In this document: positions 32,167-40,519 of the stretch, piece after piece
How the letters are laid out: each line of letters starts with the position of its first letter
Numbering within the stretch: the stretch's first letter is position 1
DNA from: Bacteroidales bacterium
GTDB taxonomy: Bacteria > Bacteroidota > Bacteroidia > Bacteroidales > Muribaculaceae
Assembly (NCBI GenBank): GCA_030524805.1
Contig: JAUNFY010000014.1
Span: forward strand, 1 to 52,383
Direction: 5' to 3'
Length of the DNA: 52,383 nt
Position numbers and translations under genes: made by a program
Notes under the pieces: model-generated
Databases searched by the model: none
Told to the model about the DNA's origin: nothing
Seen by the model: the letters and a program-made list of their open reading frames with translations, nothing else

Positions 32167-33497
32167 AGATCATCATAGCGGGAGCCGGCGAAGTGGGCTC
32201 GCATCTTGCCAAGATGCTGAGCAATGAAAATCAAGACATCATAGTCATAGACAGTGATCAGGACAAACTCGACATCCTTGACTCGCACTATAACCTGATG
32301 ACCCTCAAAGGCTCCACATCTTCATTCGATGCAATGCGCACAGCCGGCATCAACGGTGCCGATCTCTACATTGCCGTCACTCCTTACGAGACACGCAACA
32401 TCGCATCATGTGCCATAGCCAAAAAGCTCGGAGTGAAGAAAACCGTGGCCCGCATAGACAATTACGAGTTCATGAAGCCTGAAAACCGCAAGATTTTCAA
32501 AGAACTCGGAATCGACACCCTTATCTATCCGGAACACGTAGCCTCACAAGCCATCGACCTTTCCCTCTCCCACAACTGGGCCCGCTACTGGGCTGAACTT
32601 GGCGACGGACAGTTGAATCTTATCGGCGTCAAGATCAGGAACAACTCCAAACTGTGTGGTGTCAAAATCAAGGATATGCCGGTGTCGGCCCACCATTTCC
32701 ACGTGTCAGCAATCAAACGCAATGCCGAAACCGTGATTCCGGGCGGTAATGACACTATCGAGGACAACGATATAGTTTATTTCATCACCACTCCCGAATA
32801 TGTGGAGGAAGTGCGCGAACTATGCGGCAAACGATCCAAAGAGATCAAGAAGGTCATGATAATGGGTGGAAGCCAGATAGCGCTCAGATTCTGTCTCGAC
32901 TACCAGGACAAGTATAATATCCTCATTATCGATATAAACCGCGACAGATGCGAATTTCTGGCTGCGGAATTGCCTGACGTTGAGGTCGTAAACGGCGACG
33001 GACGTGATGTCGAGGTGCTTCGCGAAAACAATGTCTACCAATACGATGCGTTTGTAGCACTCACAAACCAGTCGGAAACCAACATCCTTTCATGCCTGAC
33101 TGCCAAAGACTTCGGAGTGGTGAAGACGATAGCCGACGTTGAGAACCTTCAGTTCTACAGTCTGGCGGAAAATCTCAATATCGGCCATTCCATCAATAAA
33201 AAACTGATGGCATCGTCGAGTATCTTCCAGATTCTTCTCGATTCTGACGAATCGAACTCAAAATTCCTCGCCCTCACCGACGCCGAGGTATGTGAGCTTG
33301 AGGTCAGGGATAAGGCCAAGATCACCAAATCGCCGGTGAAGGATCTACATCTGCCATGGGGAATGACACTTGCGGCATTGATACGCAACGGACATGCCGA
33401 ACTAATCGGCGGTATGACCCACATCAAACCCGGCGACCACGTGGTAGTGTTCTGCCTTACCGGCACCATCTCAAAAATTGAAAAGTGGTTCAACTGA
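32163..33497 (+). CDS. trkA: Trk system potassium uptake protein TrkA
   Basis: The 444-residue cytoplasmic regulatory subunit of the Trk potassium uptake system binds NAD(H) and gates TrkH. Two RCK halves are visible, each starting with a Rossmann motif: IIIAGAGEVGSHLAKML at residue 2 and VMIMGGSQIALRFCLDY near residue 230, each followed by a TrkA-C domain. The start ATG overlaps the dxs stop, and the stop TGA overlaps the trkH ATG (TGATG), so the three genes are translationally coupled. Confidence 0.95.
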   Translation: MKIIIAGAGEVGSHLAKMLSNENQDIIVIDSDQDKLDILDSHYNLMTLKGSTSSFDAMRTAGINGADLYIAVTPYETRNIASCAIAKKLGVKKTVARIDNYEFMKPENRKIFKELGIDTLIYPEHVASQAIDLSLSHNWARYWAELGDGQLNLIGVKIRNNSKLCGVKIKDMPVSAHHFHVSAIKRNAETVIPGGNDTIEDNDIVYFITTPEYVEEVRELCGKRSKEIKKVMIMGGSQIALRFCLDYQDKYNILIIDINRDRCEFLAAELPDVEVVNGDGRDVEVLRENNVYQYDAFVALTNQSETNILSCLTAKDFGVVKTIADVENLQFYSLAENLNIGHSINKKLMASSSIFQILLDSDESNSKFLALTDAEVCELEVRDKAKITKSPVKDLHLPWGMTLAALIRNGHAELIGGMTHIKPGDHVVVFCLTGTISKIEKWFN

Positions 33498-34957
33498 TGA
33501 AAAAGCATTACGCCTACATCAACTTCCGTATGCTTCTTCGTGTCATCGGATGGCTTCTCATGGTGCTTGCTGGCTTCATGAGTTTTCCGCTCGTGACATC
33601 TCTGATCTATGACGATTCTCAAACCCTTCCCATCCTGATTTCAATGGGAATCACCGTCGTGGCATCATTTGGCATGATGAGCATCCGCCCCAACAGCCGC
33701 GACATGGGCAAGCGGGAAGCGATCCTGCTTACAGCATTCACGTGGGTAATACTTTCGCTGTTTGGAATGCTTCCTTTCGTGCTTTATGGATCACACCCTA
33801 ATGTGACGAATGCTTTCTTCGAAACCATGAGCGGCTTCACCACCACCGGTCTGTCGGTGCTCGATACGGTCAATTTCCTGCCGCATTCCCTGCTGCTCTG
33901 GCGATGTCTGCTGCAATGGATCGGCGGTCTTGGAATCATACTTTTCACTCTTGCCGTGATTCCCATGCTCAACAACAAGGGTGGAATGCTGATGTTTAAT
34001 GAGGAAGTGACCGGAATCACTCACGATAAGATACGTCCGCGTGTCAGCAACACCGCGAAATCGCTGTGGATGATATACATATCGCTGACAGTGGTCTGCA
34101 TTCTGCTTCTCTGGGCATCGAAGATGAATCTTTTCGAGGCTATATGCCACGGATTATCAACCGTATCTACCGGTGGTTTTTCCACCACCGATATGCACGT
34201 GCATGAATGGAACAGCCCCTATATCATCATCATCCTCACAGTGTTTATGTTTATAGGTGGAGTGAACTTCAATCTCATCTACATCGGCATCAACGGCAAC
34301 TTCAGGAAACTATTCACCAACGATTCATTCAAATGGTTCTGCTTCGTTATACTCTTAGGCTATCTTGTGTTTCTGATATCGATGTGGAGCCGCGACCTGA
34401 TCCATTCATGGCAGGACGCCCTGCTGACTCCAATGTTTCAAAGTGTTGCCATTCTCACATCTACAGGTCTGATTGTGCCTGATTTCAAACTGTGGGGGCC
34501 GGTGGCTTATCTTGTGCTGATCATCTTCATGGCCGTCGGTGGATGCGCCGGTAGTACTTCCGGCGGTGCCAAAATCGACCGTTTCATCATCCTGCATCGG
34601 TTTCTGAAAAACGAGATGTACTGCACGATGTATCCATCTGCCGTAAAGGCTGTAAAACTCAACGGCAAAGGCATGTCGAACGACATGACCATGAAGGTAG
34701 TAGCATTCATATCGTTCTATTTTCTCGTAGTGCTTGGCGGGGGGCTGGTGCTGTCCATCATGGGCATCTCGACCGCCGACAGTTTCTTCTACGCTCTGTC
34801 GGCTGTTTCCAACAGCGGAATAGGCGTAGAGAGTGAGTTGTCATTCGCCCTTATACCGGATGCAGCCAAATGGATACTCAGTTTCATAATGCTGACCGGT
34901 CGTCTGGAACTTTACACGGTGCTTCTTCTCTTCAGCAAAGCATTCTGGCAGAAATAG
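33497..34957 (+). CDS. trkH: Trk potassium uptake channel TrkH
   Basis: The 486-residue integral membrane protein is the pore subunit for potassium uptake. The ATG at 33497 overlaps the trkA stop; an upstream GTG at 33485 is less likely. About ten membrane helices and four selectivity-filter-like loops are visible, including ETMSGFTTTGLSVLD, GLSTVSTGGFSTTD, SVAILTSTGLIVPD and AVSNSGIGVES. The motif GGCAGSTSGGAKIDR is typical of the TrkH/KtrB family. A strong hairpin follows. Confidence 0.95.
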   Translation: MKKHYAYINFRMLLRVIGWLLMVLAGFMSFPLVTSLIYDDSQTLPILISMGITVVASFGMMSIRPNSRDMGKREAILLTAFTWVILSLFGMLPFVLYGSHPNVTNAFFETMSGFTTTGLSVLDTVNFLPHSLLLWRCLLQWIGGLGIILFTLAVIPMLNNKGGMLMFNEEVTGITHDKIRPRVSNTAKSLWMIYISLTVVCILLLWASKMNLFEAICHGLSTVSTGGFSTTDMHVHEWNSPYIIIILTVFMFIGGVNFNLIYIGINGNFRKLFTNDSFKWFCFVILLGYLVFLISMWSRDLIHSWQDALLTPMFQSVAILTSTGLIVPDFKLWGPVAYLVLIIFMAVGGCAGSTSGGAKIDRFIILHRFLKNEMYCTMYPSAVKAVKLNGKGMSNDMTMKVVAFISFYFLVVLGGGLVLSIMGISTADSFFYALSAVSNSGIGVESELSFALIPDAAKWILSFIMLTGRLELYTVLLLFSKAFWQK

Positions 34958-34975
34958 AAAATCAAGAGCATGAAT

Positions 34976-35022
34976 AAAAAGAAGCAGAATTTGCAATATG
35001 TCAGCAAATCCTGCTTCTTTTA
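34976..35022. terminator. Bidirectional terminator between trkH and the alcohol dehydrogenase gene
   Basis: AAAGAAGCAG-A-ATTTGC (from 34978) and GCAAAT-C-CTGCTTCTTT (to 35020) pair, with one internal mismatch and a 9-nt loop, A-rich on the left and T-rich on the right. It serves both converging genes. Confidence 0.9.
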
Positions 35023-35056
35023 TAATGACCTATTGGTATTTCTCCTGTAGTTCTAT

Positions 35057-36226
35057 TTATTCTCCGGCTGCAATCCTGTATATGGCTTCAGCCACCTTTT
35101 CATTGACTTTTATATAGTTGCCGAATTCTGCCCCTTTGTTTTCCACCACTTTGGTGGAGAGAAGCTTTATGTCAGGCTCAGTAATGCCAAGTTCATTCAT
35201 GTCGGTAGGCATTCCTATTGATTTAAAGAAGGTCTTCAGTGCAGATATGCCGGCAAATGCAGCTTTTGTGTCGTCTGCTTCCTGCACTCCAAACACTCTT
35301 CGTGCGAACTGGGCAAGTTTGTGAGGATTGATGTCGGCGGCATACGTCATCCAGGCCGGGAACATCACAGCCAGACCTGCACCGTGGGTGACTCCATAAA
35401 CAGCACTGAGTTCATGCTCCAGTCCATGCGTAGCCCAGTCGTCTATGCGTCCGCAGCCGGTCAGGCCGTTGTGAGCCATTGTTCCCGACCACATTATGTT
35501 TGCACGTGCATCATAGTCATCGGGATGCGCCATAACTTTCGGTGCAACCTCGATGATGGCTTTCATCACTCCCTCTCCAAGTCTGTCGGTAAGTTCAACA
35601 CCTTCCGTATTGCTGAAATAGCGCTCCATCAGGTGAGCCAGCATGTCGGTGATGCCGGCGGCCGTCTGATAAGGAGGCAACGTATATGTCAACTCGGGAT
35701 TAAGCAATGAGAATCGGGGGCGAAGGCAATCGCTGCCCATACCTTTCTTGTGAAGGCCTTCAACCTTCGTAATTACCGTGTTTCCGCTTCCTTCACTTCC
35801 GGCTGCAGGAATAGTCAGGACCACACCTACGGGGAGTGCAGCCTTCACCTTTGTGCCGCAATATAGATCCCAGAAGTCACCATCATAGCACATCGCAGCC
35901 GCAATGGCCTTGGCTGTATCGATTGCACTTCCGCCACCTACGGCAAGCAGGGAATCTATACCTTCTTTCCGGGCTTTCTCTATGCCTTCATACACCAGAG
36001 TATCCACAGGATTTGGCTGAACATCACCAAGCTCAGCATACTCAATACCGGCTTCTTCAAGACATTTCTTCACCCTGTCGAGAAGGCCGGAACGTATCAC
36101 TGAACCCTGACCATATACTATCAGGGGTTTATTCATGCCGAACGCTTTCAGTTCTCCGGCTACTTTATTTTCCACACCTCGACCGAAGACATATTTCGTG
36201 CGAGGATAAAACACAAAATTTTCCAT
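35057..36226 (-). CDS. Iron-containing alcohol dehydrogenase (group III)
   Basis: The 389-residue cytosolic oxidoreductase has the NAD(P)-binding segment LLAVGGGSAIDTAKAIAAAM near residue 95. Metal ligands lie in the Asp/His set GITDMLAHLMERYFSN and HELSAVYGVTHGAGLAVMFP. Sequence and length resemble the NADPH-dependent butanol dehydrogenase/YqhD-like branch, acting on aldehydes or alcohols in fermentation or detoxification. The true substrate cannot be read from sequence. It ends 35 bp after the shared terminator and lies 2 bp after the GNAT gene, with which it forms a leftward pair. Confidence 0.92.
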   Translation of the reverse strand: MENFVFYPRTKYVFGRGVENKVAGELKAFGMNKPLIVYGQGSVIRSGLLDRVKKCLEEAGIEYAELGDVQPNPVDTLVYEGIEKARKEGIDSLLAVGGGSAIDTAKAIAAAMCYDGDFWDLYCGTKVKAALPVGVVLTIPAAGSEGSGNTVITKVEGLHKKGMGSDCLRPRFSLLNPELTYTLPPYQTAAGITDMLAHLMERYFSNTEGVELTDRLGEGVMKAIIEVAPKVMAHPDDYDARANIMWSGTMAHNGLTGCGRIDDWATHGLEHELSAVYGVTHGAGLAVMFPAWMTYAADINPHKLAQFARRVFGVQEADDTKAAFAGISALKTFFKSIGMPTDMNELGITEPDIKLLSTKVVENKGAEFGNYIKVNEKVAEAIYRIAAGE

Positions 36227-36228
36227 AT

Positions 36229-36762
36229 TTATTTTATTAGCTTCATTTTATCATATAGATGATCGAAGAAATTGATCTTGCCGCAATCTTCAAAACCTAT
36301 TTGCGAATAGTAATCATGCAGACGAGGTTTGTCGATATCCACCAGAAGCATGAACTGACGGTAGCCTTGCGCCTCACCATTCTTTATGGCAGCTTCAATC
36401 AACTTCTTGCCCAATCCCCTACCACGTCCTTCGGGAAGAATTGCAAGAGAGTCGAGATAGTACTCGCCCGGTTCCGTTTCAGGAGTCATCTGCTGAACGG
36501 CATCCCAATCGAGATCTTTCCACATTTTTGGCCACGTGAAATCGCGCATTTCCTTATAGTTGTCGCCTGCATACGACACTATACAGCCGATAGGCTTGCC
36601 ATTTTCAACGGCAATAACAGCGTTCTTCCATGAATATATGCCAAAGTCTTCGGCACATGTAGCCTTTGCTGCCGCAAGGTCTGAAGTATCCATATCAAGA
36701 GCGGTCAAGACCGTCCATCCCACAAATTCCGAATCCTCCCTGACTGCTTTGCGTATTTCCAT
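36229..36762 (-). CDS. GNAT-family N-acetyltransferase
   Basis: The 177-residue acyl-CoA-dependent acetyltransferase carries the CoA-binding signature SLAILPEGRGRGLGKKLIEA (motif A, R/Q-x-x-G-x-G/A) near residue 110, and a C-terminal tyrosine segment HDYYSQIGFEDCG typical of GNATs. Residues 1-60 vary more and would set substrate choice, which is unknown. It is the first gene of a leftward pair with the alcohol dehydrogenase, with only 2 bp between them. A divergent promoter region lies upstream. Confidence 0.88.
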   Translation of the reverse strand: MEIRKAVREDSEFVGWTVLTALDMDTSDLAAAKATCAEDFGIYSWKNAVIAVENGKPIGCIVSYAGDNYKEMRDFTWPKMWKDLDWDAVQQMTPETEPGEYYLDSLAILPEGRGRGLGKKLIEAAIKNGEAQGYRQFMLLVDIDKPRLHDYYSQIGFEDCGKINFFDHLYDKMKLIK

Positions 36763-36784
36763 TGTAGTCTCCTTATTTGATTTG

Positions 36785-36911
36785 TCGCTAAATTAACAAA
36801 TAATTCCGAATTGGCAAAATAAAAACTCAACCTGTCACTACGAATCTGTATCGCAACCCGATTTCCTATGGTTTTATTTTGTTTTTCCAATTATTATTGT
36901 TAATTTAGCGA
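36785..36911. promoter_or_regulatory. Divergent promoter pair built on a 15-bp inverted repeat
   Basis: TCGCTAAATTAACAA (36785-36799) and TTGTTAATTTAGCGA (36897-36911) are exact inverted copies. Each contains a -7-like TAATTTAG with a TTTG 19 nt upstream (36815-36818 leftward, 36878-36881 rightward). This gives matched promoters for the GNAT gene and the Rpn gene that share the sequence around their start sites. Confidence 0.6.
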
Positions 36912-36991
36912 AATGAAGTTGTTTAAACTTATTTCTTAGTTAATAATCCGTAATAAATTTACACAATTTCATTAATAAAATGTGACAGTTT

Positions 36992-37897
36992 ATGACAAAA
37001 CATAGGGAAACATTCATGAATTTGAAGACCGACTTCGCGTTTAAACGCCTTTTCGGTACTGAACAATTCAAACACATCTTGATAAAGTTTCTTAACATTC
37101 TTTTCAAGAGAGATGGCATACATGTCGATGATGTAGTTTATCACGATAAGGAAGTGCTTCCACCCGACCCCAATGGTAAGAGAATTGTGTATGATGTATA
37201 CTGCACCTCAATAAAAGACCATGGAGAGGAACATTTCATTGTCGAGATGCAGCAGGTATACCATTCCAACTTCGAGAAAAGGGTAATGTATTACCTTTCG
37301 AATGCACTTACCGCACAAGGTAAAAAGGGGTCGATGTATAACCTGGACCCTATTTTTGGAATCTTTATTGTGGATTTCAATTTCAAGCATCTTTACAACA
37401 AGCTCATTCAAGATTTCCAGATGATGGAAACAGAGACGCATCAGGTTTTCTCAAACTTATTAAGACTCCTGATTGTTTCTCTTGAAGAAGTGAAATCCTC
37501 ATGGGAAGAGTGTGAAACCGAACTGGAACAAATCACCTATATTATAAAAAACATGCATCTTATGGATAAAAACTCAGAAGCTTACAAAAGCAAAAAGTAC
37601 GATGAACTTTTTGATGCAGCCGAAATAAGCAGTATGGCGGCTGAGGATGTTGTCACATACGGTCAATCCCAGCGAAAATTGGAAGACCTTCAGCTTGCTT
37701 ACGACTGGGCTCGTAATGAAGGCCTTACACAAGGTATCGAGCAGGGTATTGAGCAGGGTATCGAGAAAGGTCGTGAGCAAGGAATAGAGCAAGGGAAAAT
37801 AGAAGGGATACGCATGACGGCTCGCAAACTTTTAGACAACGGGATCGATCCTGATTTCATCAAGCAGATCACAGGTCTTTCCCCCGAACAATATTAA
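36992..37897 (+). CDS. Rpn/PD-(D/E)XK nuclease family protein (transposase_31/YhgA-like)
   Basis: The 301-residue product belongs to the recombination-promoting nuclease group. The N-terminal LKTDFAFKRLFGTEQF is the family hallmark. Catalytic candidates are Asp68 (IVYDVYC) and Glu85-x-Gln87 (FIVEMQQVYH), the D...ExQ active site. A 12-bp in-frame tandem repeat encodes G-I-E-Q/K units near residues 248-268, followed by a short C-terminal helix (KLLDNGIDPDFIKQITGLS). Such genes occur in many divergent copies in Bacteroidetes and are thought to affect recombination or defence. It stands alone. A second start at 37016 is possible. Confidence 0.85.
   Translation: MTKHRETFMNLKTDFAFKRLFGTEQFKHILIKFLNILFKRDGIHVDDVVYHDKEVLPPDPNGKRIVYDVYCTSIKDHGEEHFIVEMQQVYHSNFEKRVMYYLSNALTAQGKKGSMYNLDPIFGIFIVDFNFKHLYNKLIQDFQMMETETHQVFSNLLRLLIVSLEEVKSSWEECETELEQITYIIKNMHLMDKNSEAYKSKKYDELFDAAEISSMAAEDVVTYGQSQRKLEDLQLAYDWARNEGLTQGIEQGIEQGIEKGREQGIEQGKIEGIRMTARKLLDNGIDPDFIKQITGLSPEQY
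37733..37797 (+). repeat. In-frame 12-bp tandem repeat (GGTATCGAGCAG type)
   Basis: About five degenerate 12-bp units beginning GGTATCGAGCAG and GGTATTGAGCAG, drifting to GGAATAGAGCAA, encode G-I-E-Q/K. Unit-length changes would keep the frame, so copy number could vary without breaking the gene. Confidence 0.75.
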
Positions 37898-37975
37898 TCG
37901 TAAATCTTTATCATAATCCAACCTGCATTCTAAGCGAAAAATTCACCTTTTATTTCGTTTTATCAACTCTGAATT

Positions 37976-38006
37976 GTTCGTATCTTGGAATTTTTAAGTA
38001 CTTTTG
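37976..38006 (+). promoter_or_regulatory. Promoter of the beta-helix gene
   Basis: TTG (37976-37978) and TACTTTTG (37999-38006) are 20 nt apart. Transcription would begin near 38013, which supports the start codon at 38064 rather than the longer frame. Confidence 0.6.
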
Positions 38007-38063
38007 CATTCTAGATACGAACTGAATTCAGAACCCTACAACTACGCCGAACAACCTGTGATC

Positions 38064-40478
38064 ATGAGATTACCACATTTTACAAGATTGATAGTGTCAG
38101 CAATTCTCATGCTGGCACTTGAAACAACCATATCCGCTGGAACCATAATCACGTCTGATGGCAGGCAATATACCATTGACGCCAACACCATCCTTCTTGA
38201 TAGAGAACAGATTTATCGCGACTCTTCCGCATATACCGACGCCCGCTCCGCTTTCGACAGGATTAATGAAATGGGCACAAACGTCACTCTCCTTGTCGCA
38301 CCTTCTGTATATTGGCTCGACAACCCCGACGACCCGGAAATCCGTACAGACAAAGACGGAACACCATTCGCCATTAGAGTTAAATGCGACAGCCTGCGTA
38401 TCGTCGGGCTTTGCGAAAAGCCGGAAGACGTGGTATTTGCCGTAAATCGGGGCCAGACACAAGGTGCGGTAGGCAATTTCACCATGTTTGAGTTTGAAGG
38501 GGATTGTCTCACTACTGAAAACATTACCTTCGGCAACTACTGCAACATCGACCTGACATATCCGAGAAATCCGGATTTAAACAGAAGTCGCCGCAAAGAC
38601 GCAATCGTGCAAGCCCAGATAGGCATCTGCAAAAACACTGATCGGCTCTATGCCAACAACTGCCGCTTCCTAAGCAGACTCAATCTATGCCCTTTTGTGG
38701 GTGCCCGGCGCAGTCTTTATGATAATTGCTATTTCGAATCAACCGACGACGCTCTTTCCGGATCTGCTGTCTATCTTGGTTGCTCTTTCCTTTTCTGCAG
38801 TAGCAAACCCTTTTACTCCACATCGGAAACCGGCGCCATATTCCTTGACTGCGATATCAAGAGCCTTTGCAGTGGACAGCAATACTTCACTAAAGTACCG
38901 GGGCAAGTCGCAGCCATCGACACCCGTTTCACCGCTACCGACAATATATCGATAGGATGGACCCGCGACGCATCAGACGTCAGATGCTTCCAGCACAACA
39001 TAACACTAAATGGCGAAGCATACACCATTGATGCCGGTCGACCTGAACTATGGACTGACCTTGGCGGAAATGGTTTGATGGATGCCTACGTGGTGGAATG
39101 CAACGGCAAAAGATTCTATAATCTTCCCAACCTTCTGAATGGTGACGACGGATGGGACCCCAAAAACCTCAATAAGACAGTGGCTGAAGCCGAAAAGATT
39201 CTCGGAAGAAAACTTACCGGTATTCCGGTAGCGGTGAGGATGACAACCGACAAAGGTAGCCTTGAAGCCAGAAACGATACCGCTACCATCACTGCCACTC
39301 CCCTACAGTGGGGCGGATATCCGGCCGGAGCACCGACAGTCACCACTTATGTCTCCGACAACGGAATACCCCGACCAATAGAGGAGACCATCACCCATAC
39401 TTTGCCCAACGGACTTACCGCATCACAGACTATCAGTATAGCACCACTTCTGCGGGAACCGCCTCGCTTCAAAAAGAAACCTTCATTGAAGTTTGACAAG
39501 ACCGAAGGGCACTACCATGTAGATTACAAGCTTACCGGAAAAGGGCAAGACATATCAGCGATAAATTGGGTGCGTGTTGTGGAAGAAGATACTCTTTCAC
39601 GGGCTTTTCTTATAAAGAAATCCAACCGCAATGATGGCTACACTCCTGCCGCAGCTGATTATGGCAACAAGCTCATGGCCGTCGTAGTTCCTCAGTTCTC
39701 CGACTCCAGACCCGGCGAATTAGTTTGGTCCGACCCTATCGCCATAGAGAATATCGATGCAATAAAAGACTATCCCGAATCTGAACTCTTCACTGACTTC
39801 TCCGACATACCAATAACCGCCCGCAAACCCGGCTGCCAGAGTGTCTGGTGTTTTGATGTCTTCAAACCGCATGACACACGCCATGTCACCAACTGGGAAG
39901 CCACGGATGGAGCAGGCTGGTATTTCGGAAAAGGATATGATGCTTCGGTGAGCGAAGGACTCGTACAGGATGTGAGAGGCGCCCGCCTTTCCTACTACCC
40001 GACTCGCGACACCTGCCGCGATATGAAAGTGGAACTTACGGCCGAACCCGCCAAAAGCGGCGGTCAGGGCTTCGGGAGCGCCACTTCGCAATATATGGAT
40101 ATATGCCTTAAATTCGACCCCGTCGATCTTGATGGCTATGCCCTGCGCATTGAACGCACTGCCGACCACGACCGCGCGGTAAGATTTTCTCTGGTCAGAT
40201 ACGACAAGGGCATTTCGTCCGTTATCAATGAAGGAGTAGTAAGCAACTGCTTCCGCACTCCATGCCACATCAACGTAGACATCACCGACGGAATACTGAC
40301 AGCCACGGCAAGCAGTGACGCCGCTCCCGCCGCTCCCTGTTGCTCCGAGGTTGTGTCTGAAGTGCATCTCTCTTCCCCGGTAGCTGCAGATGGTCTTGCC
40401 GGATTCTGCATCCAGCACACAGGCAGCACCGGACCATCATCAACTCTCCTTAAAGACCTGAAACTGACATGGCGATAA
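38064..40478 (+). CDS. Secreted beta-helix protein, pectinesterase-like
   Basis: The 804-residue product has a signal peptide (MRLPHFTRLIVSAILMLALE). Residues about 40-300 form a right-handed parallel beta-helix pattern with many N/C ladder positions (LYANNCRFLSRLNLCPF, then SLYDNCYFESTDDALSGSAV). This recalls CE8 pectin methylesterases (NCRF, CYIEGTVDF), but the canonical catalytic motifs are not intact, so the activity is uncertain. Residues about 385-590 look like Ig-type modules, and residues 590-804 a concanavalin-like domain with a weak resemblance to the C-terminal domain of the next gene. It lies 41 bp before the GH43 gene, which suggests a joint role on pectin or arabinan. Confidence 0.65.
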   Translation: MRLPHFTRLIVSAILMLALETTISAGTIITSDGRQYTIDANTILLDREQIYRDSSAYTDARSAFDRINEMGTNVTLLVAPSVYWLDNPDDPEIRTDKDGTPFAIRVKCDSLRIVGLCEKPEDVVFAVNRGQTQGAVGNFTMFEFEGDCLTTENITFGNYCNIDLTYPRNPDLNRSRRKDAIVQAQIGICKNTDRLYANNCRFLSRLNLCPFVGARRSLYDNCYFESTDDALSGSAVYLGCSFLFCSSKPFYSTSETGAIFLDCDIKSLCSGQQYFTKVPGQVAAIDTRFTATDNISIGWTRDASDVRCFQHNITLNGEAYTIDAGRPELWTDLGGNGLMDAYVVECNGKRFYNLPNLLNGDDGWDPKNLNKTVAEAEKILGRKLTGIPVAVRMTTDKGSLEARNDTATITATPLQWGGYPAGAPTVTTYVSDNGIPRPIEETITHTLPNGLTASQTISIAPLLREPPRFKKKPSLKFDKTEGHYHVDYKLTGKGQDISAINWVRVVEEDTLSRAFLIKKSNRNDGYTPAAADYGNKLMAVVVPQFSDSRPGELVWSDPIAIENIDAIKDYPESELFTDFSDIPITARKPGCQSVWCFDVFKPHDTRHVTNWEATDGAGWYFGKGYDASVSEGLVQDVRGARLSYYPTRDTCRDMKVELTAEPAKSGGQGFGSATSQYMDICLKFDPVDLDGYALRIERTADHDRAVRFSLVRYDKGISSVINEGVVSNCFRTPCHINVDITDGILTATASSDAAPAAPCCSEVVSEVHLSSPVAADGLAGFCIQHTGSTGPSSTLLKDLKLTWR

Positions 40479-40519
40479 CAACAACCTAACATTAAACATT
40501 TTAAACCATCATAAAAATC

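Noticed and set aside
36785-36911. The 15-bp inverted repeats as ends of a small insertion sequence.
   Set aside because: Only about 100 bp lie between them with no gene, and each copy fits a promoter position for a diverging gene.
37733-37797. A short repeat array that might suggest CRISPR or a minisatellite.
   Set aside because: Units are 12 bp without spacers and are in frame inside a nuclease-family gene.
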